From Cinnamomum chago (Eukaryota > Streptophyta > Magnoliopsida > Laurales > Lauraceae), in contig CP142453.1 in assembly GCA_038049695.1 (NCBI GenBank), positions 33,770,501 through 33,834,500 of the forward strand: DNA of 64,000 bases, written 5' to 3'. Made by a program: the position numbers and the translations under genes. Shown here one piece after another: positions 55,501 through 64,000 of this stretch. The notes beneath the pieces were generated by a model. It was not told the origin of the DNA. It was given only the letters and a program-made list of their open reading frames with translations, and made no database searches. Within the stretch, counting starts at the first letter, position 1. Each line of letters starts with the position of its first letter.

Positions 55501-56770
55501 TGTTGACTATACAGATACCTTCAGTCCAATGGTGAAACCAACTACAATTCGTACAATCATTTCCATTGCGGTTTCAAAGAAATGGCCTCTACGACAATTA
55601 GACGTCCAGAATGCCTTTCTTCATGGCCATCTACATGAAGAAATATTTATGGCACAACCCCCTGGGTTCATTGATGAACGTCATCCTCATCATGTTTGTT
55701 TGATAAAAAAAAGTCTCTTTATGGACTTAAACAAGCTCCACGAGCTTGGTTTCAAAGGCTAAGTTTCTTCCTTCAGGAATTGGGTTTCGTTGCTTCAAAA
55801 ATAGACACATCACTGTTCATCTACAAACAAAATAGAGTGGTCATTTACCTACTGGTTTATGTTGATGATATCATCATAACAGGCAACACTCCAAGCTCTC
55901 TTTCTGCTCTACTGACTTATCTTGGACAAGAATTCGCCATAAAAGATCTAGGATCATTGCATTATTTCTTGGGGGTGGAAGTTCTTCCTTATAAAAATGG
56001 CCTGCATCTTAGTCAACAAAAATATATTCTGGACGTGTTGCAACGTACTAAGATGGATGGTGCCAAACCTATTACTACACCAATTTCATCAAATAGCAAA
56101 TTATCTATACTAAGTGGGACCTTTATGGACAACCCAACCTTGTATAGACAAACAGTTGGTGCACTACAATATGCTACAATTACAAGGCCAGACATTTCCT
56201 TTGCAGTCAATAAGGCTTCCCAATTCATGCAAAACCCCACTGATGAACATTGGAGCATGGTCAAGAGAGTTCTTCGCTATCTCAAACACACATTATCTTT
56301 TGGCATCCAAATATCTAGTTCCAACTCATCACAATTATCGGCTTTTTCTGATGCAGATTGGGCTGGATGTCCTGATGACAGAAAGTCTCAAGGAGGGTAT
56401 CTGGTATTTTTTGGGCCAAATTGAATTTCTTGGCAATCTAAGAAACAACAGACAGTTGCACGATCAAGTACTGAAAGTGAATAGCGTGCCTTAGCCAATA
56501 CTGCTGCTGAATTAACTTGGCTACAATCCTTATTTGGTGAACTCGGGCTATACTTATCGCCTCCACCGATCCTTTGGTGTGACAATGTGGGTGCTACTTA
56601 TCTAAGTGCTAACCCTATCTTTCATGCCTGCACCAAAAATGTGGAAGTAGACTTTCACTTTCTCAGAGACAAAGTAGCTAAAATGTTCTTCAAGTCCAGT
56701 ACAGTTCAAAGACCAGCTGGCTGATTTTCTCACAAAGGGATTATCATCTTCAAGGTTTCAATTACTGAGG
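52564..56770 (+). pseudogene. Copia gag-pol pseudogene
   Basis: Gag starts MANSQQPLSSN and is soon frameshifted. The zinc knuckle CQVCNRIGHTALRC is intact near 53400. The protease active site reads DFGATNH instead of DSGA. The integrase region has WHNRFSHPA, DVWGP and NGAAERKHRHIVE, with an in-frame TGA at 54314. The RT has WIFKIKRHVDGTVEHYKARLV, DVQNAFLHGHL and YVDD (55858-55869), with a frameshift near 55710. RNase H (SDADWAGCPDDRKS) carries stops at about 56422 and 56484. The many stops show that it is inactive. Confidence 0.9.
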
Positions 56771-56802
56771 TCCAAATTTATCGTTGCATCTGCCTTGCCG
56801 CG

Positions 56803-56814
56803 TTTGAGGGGGCG
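56803..56814 (+). promoter_or_regulatory. Polypurine tract of the copia element
   Basis: TTTGAGGGGGCG next to the 3' LTR start. Confidence 0.75.
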
Positions 56815-57071
56815 TGATAAGGCCATAGAGATACGGTCTCAGTCAGTCCTGCAAGCCAGCCCATCAATTCCTTAGTTTAAGGAAGATTGTTATCTTATAA
56901 ATATCATATACAGTCATTGATTTATTGTAATAGCTCAATCTAAGGATTGTGATTGATATTCTCACATCTGTATCAATTGTAAAATCTATTATAAATATAC
57001 TTCATGTCCTCAAGGAAAATCATCTTGAGGAACCAATTCAAAACAAGAAATCGTGTGGAGATATTGTTATA
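56815..57071 (+). repeat. 3' LTR of the copia element
   Basis: 257 bp, TGATAAGGCC...TGTTATA (the final CA has become TA). It differs from the left LTR by about 12-15 changes by eye. Confidence 0.9.
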
Positions 57072-58141
57072 CGCAGCAATATCCCTGCTCACTTGTATAT
57101 ACGAGCCGGGATGCACTTATTTTTTCTTCTTCTTCACAGTTAAGTGGTGATATCGCCGCCTTAGTCAGATTTAGAAAAAAAATCTTTTTTCATGTGGATG
57201 GTGGTCGCCTAGTGATGGAGGTCAGATGATGACGAGTGATGGAGGCTGAATGGTGATGATGGGTGAAATTGAAGATGACGGTGAAAGAGAAATATGAGAG
57301 ATGGGAATCAGTCGTAGGTATAATGTTAGTTTAGGTGTTGTGGATTGGATTGGTGGGGAAGGGGGATGCAGAGGGAATGAGATGAGATAATGATGTGGGT
57401 AGAAGTGGTTTGGAAATAAGCAGTTGTTATGTAGGGAGATGAGCAAAAGATGGTGAGAAAGGTAGGTTGCAGAGGAGGAGAAAAAAAAAAAAAGAAAATG
57501 AGAGAAAAAGATGGGTTTAAGAAAGAGATAGAAGGTGACTTCTGTGAGATGGGGGGTGGAGTTTCATACATTCGGTTGGAAGAGAATGAATGAGTTTAGA
57601 TGACTTTGTTTAGGTCGTGGGAAAAATAGGATGGAGAAAATGATATATATATATATAGATTTAGATTACTATATGTGATATTGACTTGTTTTGATAACAA
57701 GCTCCAGCAAGCACCCAAGTCCACGACTATTAAGGTCGCCATATCACGAACGAAATTGTTGTGTGGTTAAGAGATTAGTTGTAGAGGTGGAAGGAGTTGG
57801 AATAAGGAGAGAATAAAGGAGGAGGAAAAAGAAGAAGAATAAACGAGATATCCTCGCCAGTATATGCGAGTGAGCGGGAATATCACTTACTTTTTTTTCT
57901 AAATCTAACAATATATATTTTTTTCTGAATCTAACTGTCGCCGCTTAACCGTGAAAAATATAAAAAGACGAGTAAAGATATCTCTGCTCGTATATGTATG
58001 TGAGCCGGGATATCACCCTTCCCCGAAACACCAGAAAAACCAAAAAGGCCCCTAGGAATAATATGGTTGATCAATATTTTCTTTGTCTATTTTTTTTATC
58101 TCTAATAATAAATTTAAGGAGATTTTTATGGTAAAATCCTC

Positions 58142-58478
58142 TAAAAATTTAATGGGATGAGACTTCATGCATTTGACGGGCATTGTTTGTGCTCATGTGC
58201 CGTCCAGTCCTTGTACAGTTATGAAGTCCAAAAGGGCGCCGACCCTGACAATCCGGACTCAATACCATTCAGCGCGGTCGCTCATACTGCGAGACTCGAA
58301 TCTTGTGAGATACTTAACTGCGAAGTTTCATTTCTCCAGTCGCACCGCCCTCTATCCCTTCCTTCAACCTCAAAAACGCCAAAACCCTATCAAACAAATC
58401 CAACCCAAAAACCCTAGAAAGCAAGCGAATTTTCGTTTCTCTCTCCATCATCATCATTTGCTGCTTCTTCTTATATTC
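58142..58478 (+). promoter_or_regulatory. FIS1 promoter-proximal and 5'-UTR region
   Basis: The 100-150 bases before the ATG are C/T-rich leader (TTTCTCTCTCCATCATCATC). The region directly abuts the end of the long-TIR element at 58141. No clear TATA box was found. Confidence 0.4.
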
Positions 58479-58571
58479 ATGGATAAGAAGATCGGAAGGT
58501 TCTTTGATTCCGTCGGATCCTTTTTCAGCGGTGCAGATGTCATTCCCTGGTGCGATCAAGACATCATAGCT
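58479..58571 (+). CDS. FIS1: Mitochondrial fission protein FIS1, exon 1 (partial gene)
   Basis: 31 codons, MDKKIGRFFDSVGSFFSG..., ending ...CDQDIIA at a clean donor GCT|GTAAGA in phase 0. The wording matches the N-terminus of plant FIS1 proteins, the small tail-anchored TPR-like adaptors that help recruit dynamin-type GTPases for mitochondrial and peroxisomal division. The usual length is about 165-170 residues, so only the first fifth is here. I looked for the TPR and membrane-anchor exons in the remaining 5.4 kb and saw none. Either intron 1 is long and contains transposons, or this is an exon stranded by rearrangement. Confidence 0.75.
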
Positions 58572-58601
58572 GTAAGATCACTCTCTTCGTTTCTATCTCA
58601 T

Positions 58602-58677
58602 GTCATTCGTTCTTCTTTGAGAAATTAGGGTTGGTTTCTGTCATTCGTTCTTCTTTGAGAAATTAGGGTTGGTTTCT
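58602..58677. repeat. 38-bp tandem duplication
   Basis: A unit starting GTCATTCGTTCTTCTTTGAG and ending GGTTGGTTTCT is perfectly duplicated just after the FIS1 exon-1 donor. Confidence 0.9.
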
Positions 58678-59934
58678 GTTTCTTATTTGATCATCTGATT
58701 GAGATGTCACTGTCGTTGCAACCGATTCATCATCAATGTCTGTTACTAGGGTTTCATTTGTTTATTGCTTTGTGGTTTTTAGATTCTGACACTTTTTTCG
58801 CAGCGATTTTTTTTCATACATGATCAATGTAGAGGTGTATGTATGTAGCTTGTATGGAGTGAAATTTTGTTCAATTACGCTGAGTGCCTCATGTTGCATA
58901 TTTCAATATAGAATCATTTGGTGGCTTTCTAAATGTACAATTGGACATATTATGGGATTCAGTGTTAATTTCCATCAGACATTCAGATTGGGTGTTGCAA
59001 GCTTTTGGTATCTGGCCAATACAACAGTTGGAAGGTGCTCATTGTCTCAACAGCGTGGTTGAGATTCTGGTAGTATTACCAATAAAAAAGAAGAAAGTGA
59101 ATATGGATGTATGTATTCACACATAGCGCACGAGGTTTCCTTGTGCAGAGAGGTAACATTTTTACCACCACGTAGGACCCACCTATTATTAATCTAATCT
59201 CCTCATACTAACACAAAAAGAATTGGTACTCACCTTAATTCGACACTAATCTGAATTATACTCGTTCATGGATTGAATTCATAAAAAAAAAAAATTTAAC
59301 TTAAGAAATGCCATTAAGCTTCAAGGCCTCTAAGTAGATGGTGTTATGATCCAATTTGAGATGATATTTTGCCCATGGTTTATCCACAATGTCACAATGG
59401 TACGTGTCCATCATAATATCACCCATGATTGCCATGAATCCAAGTGGATCTACAAAGGCTTATATTTTTTTGCCTCTTAGCAAATGGAAGCCCCTATATG
59501 TATACGTGCACAATTCTTTCAAGAATGGCCAGGTTGTTCCTAGCTTAGGCCGCCCACTTGCCCTAGTTATATAATCAATCTAAGCCCTTTACACTCATTG
59601 AACATCATAGGCACCAACCCAAATCTGATACTCATTTGGGCTGTGTAGGCCCTTCAATTGATCATGCAAAATTTGACACTCATCCCACTTTATCTAATGG
59701 ATAAGATATGGATGAATTTGGGGCCCTCAACAAGTACCTACCTTCCAAGTGTCTTTTTTTTTTTGTGGGTATGTGAGGTTGTGCTATTCCTAAGCTATGA
59801 TGGTATGGGGGTTTGAGGTTCAAATTTATAAGCAATATTTTGAAACATTCAGTTTTTCAACAGGTGCTTCACATACATGTTAATGGGAAAGATCTTAAAC
59901 CCAGTTAATAATACAAGATGGATATTTATTTTAG
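58678..59934. other. No gene; possible FIS1 intron 1
   Basis: AT-rich. Chance frames only. No recognisable exon or repeat ends. Confidence 0.4.
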
Positions 59935-61010
59935 GGAATATGATTCTGTATTCTCGAAGAAGGCAATGTTATTGAGTTGCTTTTGACCATACATTTTGGG
60001 AGTGACAAAGCTCTTGCACTTGTCAAAGATAAGTTCTTTTGGCCACACTTAGCACCTGCTTGTTTCATGTAATTGAATACATGTATCTCCCCTCTAATGG
60101 AAAATGAATCAAGTGGAGGTGGGACTAGGGAGATGAATACCGAGCCATCATCCTTGTAGTTCAAATCGGAGGAAAGTGAGGGTTGCATCTTGATTCCTAT
60201 TTTAGATCTTTCACCACTCACCTTATATCCTTCAACCCCCACCTCTTTAATAAGCTTTGAGTGGAGCTCATGTGACCATGAATTCATATGTATTCTAAGG
60301 AAACAAAGAAGCCCATAAGGAGAAACGTTGCTCAACACTTACCTTTGTTGATGCCAAATTGCTAAAGGACATGTGCTGAATTAGGGATTCTACGAGACAC
60401 TATGGGGTCTCAAAGCACCATGGATGTACATCTCCGCGAATTTTTTGCTAGGTTCACCAAAGATGTCTCGCAAGCATGACTCTATGGTCATTCATAGATA
60501 GATTTTCAAAAATGGTTTGCTTTATTGCGTGAGACCTGAACCATTGGTGACATGAAGTTTGTCAGCCATGGAAGCAGCTGGTTACACAACTCTGTTTTTG
60601 TAGTGCATATCACCCTTTGACGGAGGGGCGAGCTGATGTAGTGAAACAGAGCCTAAGAATCATGTTGAAAAGTGTCATTAGAAACATCACAAGGCAGTAG
60701 GATATGATGCTACACAAGTAGAATTTGCTTACAAAATTTCTGTTATACACACCACTAAGAAGTCTCCATTCCATATTGTGCGGACTCTAAGTAGTGTTCT
60801 TGGCCTAGTGCCATTATTGTTGCCAAACAGATCCAACCATGACACGGAAGCTTTCGTTGACCATATTCATGGTTGTCACCGGCAGATCCAATAAAAGATT
60901 CAAGGAAATAATGTTTAAGTACACAGCAAGTGCAGATTTACATGGAAGTAAAAAGGGTTTATGAAGTCGGTGATCTAATGATGGCGTATTTGTGCAAGAA
61001 AAGATTTTTT
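59935..61010 (+). pseudogene. Ty3/gypsy integrase remnant
   Basis: Scattered over three frames: HFGSDKALALVKDKFFWPHL (zinc-finger region), then SIFVV-like and GQTEVVN-like remnants, DHIHGCHRQ-like wording, and finally VYEVGDLMMAYLCKKRF, the typical C-terminal GDLVM motif. Stops and frameshifts are frequent and no LTR was found nearby. It is an old fragment of a gypsy element without its RT. Confidence 0.6.
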
Positions 61011-61663
61011 GGGAACTTGCAATGAACTTAAAGTAAAAAGATTTGCTAAAATGATGGTGTATGTGTGCGTCTTTAAGATTCTTGCTTTTTGTAGCATTTG
61101 TGCTTTATTACTTCACGAGTTTGATAGCTCGGTAGTTTGTATGATTGTGAATATCTCCTTTGTTCTGGTAGAAAGGATGTTCTCTTTATTCATGGGCATT
61201 CTTCTTGTACTTAACTTTTTGTTGACATTTTTGGCTAACCAAATACAATTTTGCCCATATTTCTAATCCTAATGATCTTTTCCTTCATTTTCACTAAGGT
61301 TGTCTTTACTCTTTACTTTTTGTTCTAGCAGTCTTGTTGATCATTTCTTGATTTTGGTGACAATTTATAGGCATAGTCTGTATTTGATAGGTTTATGATA
61401 TATCACCATCCATCTTTAACCTCCTTTCTTTTTATTAAGACCTTTATTTTCATCATTAATGCACATTACACGATCAAAATCTCCAGTTTTCTTTGTTTGA
61501 TCGTGTCAATCATATGAATACCTTTCTCCCTCTTCATAATCCTCAACTGCACAGATAACTTGTTTTGGTTTCACACTTGGCCTTCCTCTTGGCCTTCTTA
61601 TTGTATGGTTATTTCCCTACTTCTACCTTTATAAGTCTTTTGTGCTTCCATTTTTTTTTTTTT
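61011..61663. other. No gene recognised
   Basis: T-rich sequence with chance frames rich in Phe and Leu. Confidence 0.4.
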
Positions 61664-61849
61664 CATTTGTTAAGTGATGTTTTCTTTTTATCAGTAGCCT
61701 TTTGGACATCCTCCTTCCACCACTCAAGTTTTCTAATGTGTGTAATTCTTCTTTGTCATTTGTTAAGTGATGTTTTCTTTTTATCAGTACCCTTTTGGAC
61801 ATCCTCATTCCACCACTCAAGTTTCCTAATGTGTGTAATTCTTTTTTCC
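61664..61849. repeat. 93-bp tandem duplication
   Basis: A unit starting CATTTGTTAAGTGATGTTTT and ending GTGTGTAATTCTT is present twice with about four differences. Confidence 0.9.
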
Positions 61850-61987
61850 GTTCGACTCTCCATGCATGTAAATGAAGCTTGTATATTAATGTAATTGTCT
61901 TGAAATTACTCATATGACTTCTGTAGACAAATTCTTCAGAATTAACACCCTCTTTTGGAAAAATATGTTTGAGAACAATATTACAAT

Positions 61988-62105
61988 TTGGGATGTCAAT
62001 GGTCTGTGCCTAAATTGGTTTAGGAGTGGATTTTGAGTTTGTTGGGCTGGGCGTATTGAATATGTCAATTTTCATTAGTTAGGGCTAAGCCCATTGGCAG
62101 CCCTA
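61988..62105. mobile_element. Possible small degenerate hAT-type MITE
   Basis: TTGGGATGTCAATGG at one end and GCCCATTGGCAGCCCTA at the other are inverted relatives of the hAT MITE ends in this window. The flanking 8 bp do not match well. Confidence 0.3.
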
Positions 62106-63224
62106 GTGATAATGGATCCATTAATATCTCATTAATTTTTGGAAGTATTTTTGGTTTGTGGACATTCTGTAATCAAGGTTCAAGATAATGGTGCTCGAGG
62201 GTGTACCTGATGGCCAGGAATAGGTATGTAAATGCAATTTGCATGGTTTTGAAAATCGAAATCGTATCATAGTCCATAGATCATTTAAGGGGATGAATTG
62301 AAGTGCATCTTGAAATGTATCACAAATTGCGGTTTGGTAATAATAAAAAGTAAGAAATAAAAAATAAAAATGTAGTTATTCATAATCCATCCATTTTTCA
62401 TTCATTCAACATAAGTATAATGATAAATAGGATTAGGATACAATCATATGAAGAACGCAATAACATATATTAATATTTCATAATGATAGGCGTAAATATG
62501 TTTAAGATATTAACTTTAATAGGAAAAATAAAAAAAATTGAATTGATTTTTTTGTTCCTTTTAAATTAAAAAATAAAAAATGAAATCCAAATAATTAAGT
62601 TACATGGATGTCCCTTGAAAAAAAGTGTTTATGAAATAAAAAAAGAAAAAGATTATAGAAAATGCAAGAAAAAAACCCATATATATAGTTGCATGCTCCT
62701 TATTACTCTCTAAAACCTCCCCAAAATCACAATAGTTCTTTAAAGATTTCGCTAATCACTATATAACATTTTATAAATAGAAAATTTGACAAAAACAAAA
62801 GGAAATAAAGTGCTAAAACTCTAAGCTATGGCTATTCCCACTTCGATGAATCGGTTGTATCATAAGATTCGGTAATACAAGTATTGAATCGTAAGATTCA
62901 CTTGTAAATGAGATTCGTGGTATGGATATGAATCTTGTTCTTTTGGATTTGATAAGAATCATAGGTTTCAGGATACGAGTTGTAGGATTCTTGACGTAGG
63001 GGAAGAGTAGCCAAGGACTACTCTCCAAGCCAAAGGCTTAGGGATAGGGATCCATAGGATTGAAACCGTCTTAGTCTCACATCATAAACACAACCGAGAG
63101 AAAAACTCAATGGAGAAAATTTTATTAATCATTGAACTTGTCCCTAAGGAGGGAGTCCATACTGACTCTGGAGTTCTCAAAACTTCCTGCCACCAAGTTG
63201 TCTTTTGAGCTTCTCTAGAATTTG
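62106..63224. other. No gene recognised; LTR start may lie here
   Basis: Very AT-rich up to about 62800, then a block with repeated TAAGATTC/GATTC words. The beginning of the LTR ending at 63786 could not be fixed. Confidence 0.35.
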
Positions 63225-63377
63225 TTAATTTCTTTGAAAGTTCCTAGGTGTCTTTTAAGTTTTTAAGAAGTCTACCTAGTTAGTTGTAGTCAAAGTCTTG
63301 TTAATTTCTTTTTAAAGTTCCTAGTTGTCTTTTAAGTTCTTAAGAAGTTTACCTAGTTAGTTGTAGTCAAAGTCTTT
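63225..63377. repeat. 76-bp tandem duplication in LTR
   Basis: A unit beginning TTAATTTCTTT and ending TAGTTGTAGTCAAAGTCTT occurs twice (from 63225 and from 63301). Confidence 0.85.
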
Positions 63378-63786
63378 GTTTTCATTTAATTCTAGCTTTG
63401 AAAATCTAAGTTTATTTTTCCTATGTTGGAGGGATGTTCCAACAAGTCCTATATATATCCATTGCTATGAATGAAATCAATGGAGTGTGTTTTGATTTAG
63501 CCTTTGGCTTGTGAGAAGATATTTCTTCTTGTTAACTCTTATCATTCGGTGGATTCCGATAGGTGGCGAGTTCCCCGTTTCTGTATCTCTTAGGTGGATT
63601 CCTTAGAGTGGTGAGCGGTTCTCTTGCTCTGTATCCCTTGTGAGTTTTCTTTGGGTGGTGATTTCTATATCACTCAGGTGTTCTTGCTCCGGTGGTGAGC
63701 TTATCTTCCTTCGGGTGGTGATATCTGTATCCCATTGGATTCCTTTTATTTTTATCCTTTTGTTGCCTATCATATCCCCGGTATCA
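63225..63786 (+). mobile_element. LTR (3' part) of an element running off the window
   Basis: A TATA box CCTATATATATCC at about 63448-63460, a downstream G/T-rich leader with repeated GGTGGTGA and GGTGGATTCC words, and an end GGTATCA at 63786 next to a primer site. The start coordinate is arbitrary. Confidence 0.6.
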
Positions 63787-63788
63787 GT

Positions 63789-63800
63789 TGGTATCAGAGC
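63789..63800 (+). promoter_or_regulatory. Primer binding site, initiator-Met type
   Basis: TGGTATCAGAGC two bases after the LTR end. Confidence 0.85.
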
Positions 63801-63810
63801 TTTAGGTTTC

Positions 63811-64000
63811 ATGGCTGGTGGTAGACGTCAAACTAATAAGCAAAAGATCCCAGTTCGTGAAAGAGATCTCCGCGACATCGAAATATAAGAGTTGAGAAAA
63901 CAAGTGCTGAAACTTCACCAACAACTTGAACAGTAACAACTTCAGCAACAACAGCCCTTTGAACATGAGGGTTCACACCAAGGTTTAAAGGGAGAATCTT
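63811..64000 (+). pseudogene. Broken gag start of an LTR element
   Basis: An ATG just after the primer site opens MAGGRRQTNKQKIPVRERDL. This is a basic, then acidic/coiled-coil stretch (ELRKQVLKLHQQLEQ) like the N-terminus of gypsy gag proteins. In-frame stops occur at 63886-63888 and again about 50 bp later. The window ends inside it. Confidence 0.55.

Larger units (their letters stand above)
51729..57071 (+). mobile_element. Ty1/copia LTR retrotransposon, inactive
   Basis: 5.3 kb with LTRs, TGGTATCAGAGC primer site, polypurine tract and a broken gag-pol in copia order (integrase before RT). The flanks show CGCA on the left and CGCAG on the right, a probable 5-bp duplication; the left LTR has lost its first bases. 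It sits inside the long-TIR element 51613-58141. Confidence 0.9.
51613..58141. mobile_element. Long-TIR (MULE-like) element split by a copia insertion
   Basis: The left end AGGATTTTACC and right end GGTAAAATCCTC belong to the same terminal family as 46982-48251. Inner words also match in inverted order: TCAACC..TA..., then AGGGGCC, then TTTTTGTTGTTTCG on the left against TTTTTCTGGTGTTTCGG on the right. The right interior (57072-57900) repeats ATATCCCTGCTC and GAGCCGGGATATCAC words. There is no transposase. The flanking duplication was not convincing. Without the copia element it would be about 1.2 kb. Confidence 0.6.

Noticed and set aside
51604..58150. A 9-bp target duplication for the copia-split long-TIR element
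   Set aside because: Best alignment of the flanks gives only about 6 of 9 matches in A/T-only sequence.

Overview
This is nuclear DNA of a flowering plant. It holds a plastid-type lycopene beta-cyclase gene without introns in its coding region, a DUF247 gene, a FIS1-type first exon with a GT donor, and plant lineages of Ty3/gypsy, Ty1/copia, L1-like, hAT, Mutator-like, Tourist and Helitron elements. The low-GC coding style and an Athila-type gypsy element fit a eudicot or magnoliid better than a grass, but the species cannot be fixed from the sequence alone.

Host genes are few. LCYB (carotenoid beta-ring formation) lies on the minus strand at 3921-5435, with a probable 5'-UTR intron. A DUF247 membrane-anchored protein is at 38141-39610 (+), only about 200 bp downstream of a retrotransposon LTR pointing the same way. 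Exon 1 of a mitochondrial/peroxisomal fission protein (FIS1 type) is at 58479-58571 (+); no second exon is visible before the window ends. Two small exon-like segments at 1048-1100 and 1579-1641 (-) may belong to an unrecognised gene.

Most of the rest is nested transposable elements. (1) 6707-18987: a young Athila-like gypsy element (-) with 1.8-kb LTRs, 5-bp TSD GAGGG and an uninterrupted 1888-codon gag-pol, inserted in an older LTR-like sequence. (2) 19.0-27.0 kb: several degenerate LTR-like blocks, each carrying its own repeated palindromic word (CTCGAG, GGTCGACC or GAACGTTC types), mostly upstream of a TATA-like box. (3) 28-33 kb: a Helitron end, tRNA-type SINEs, a copia LTR/PBS remnant and two hAT MITEs, one swollen by a (CTTT)n tract of more than 400 bp. 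(4) 33980-37934: a young gag-only Tat-type LTR element (TSD ATTAC) with internal tandem repeats and a GC-rich low-complexity block. (5) 40223-45596: an L1-like LINE with a 16-bp TSD, interrupted by a Tourist MITE. (6) 46-52 kb: a Helitron end, a hAT MITE, a Pack-MULE-like element carrying a decayed PPR gene fragment, and a 5'-truncated LINE. (7) 51613-58141: a long-TIR element split by a dead copia element, whose left LTR is itself split by a hAT MITE. (8) 59.9-64.0 kb: a decayed gypsy integrase and, at the right edge, an LTR with PBS and a broken gag start.

The points most worth a second look are the shared design of palindrome clusters before TATA boxes in different LTR families, the Pack-MULE with its PPR cargo, the tandem CCAAT/TATA promoter in the Athila U3, and the LTR promoter poised over the DUF247 gene. 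All calls come from reading the sequence; no database search was possible.
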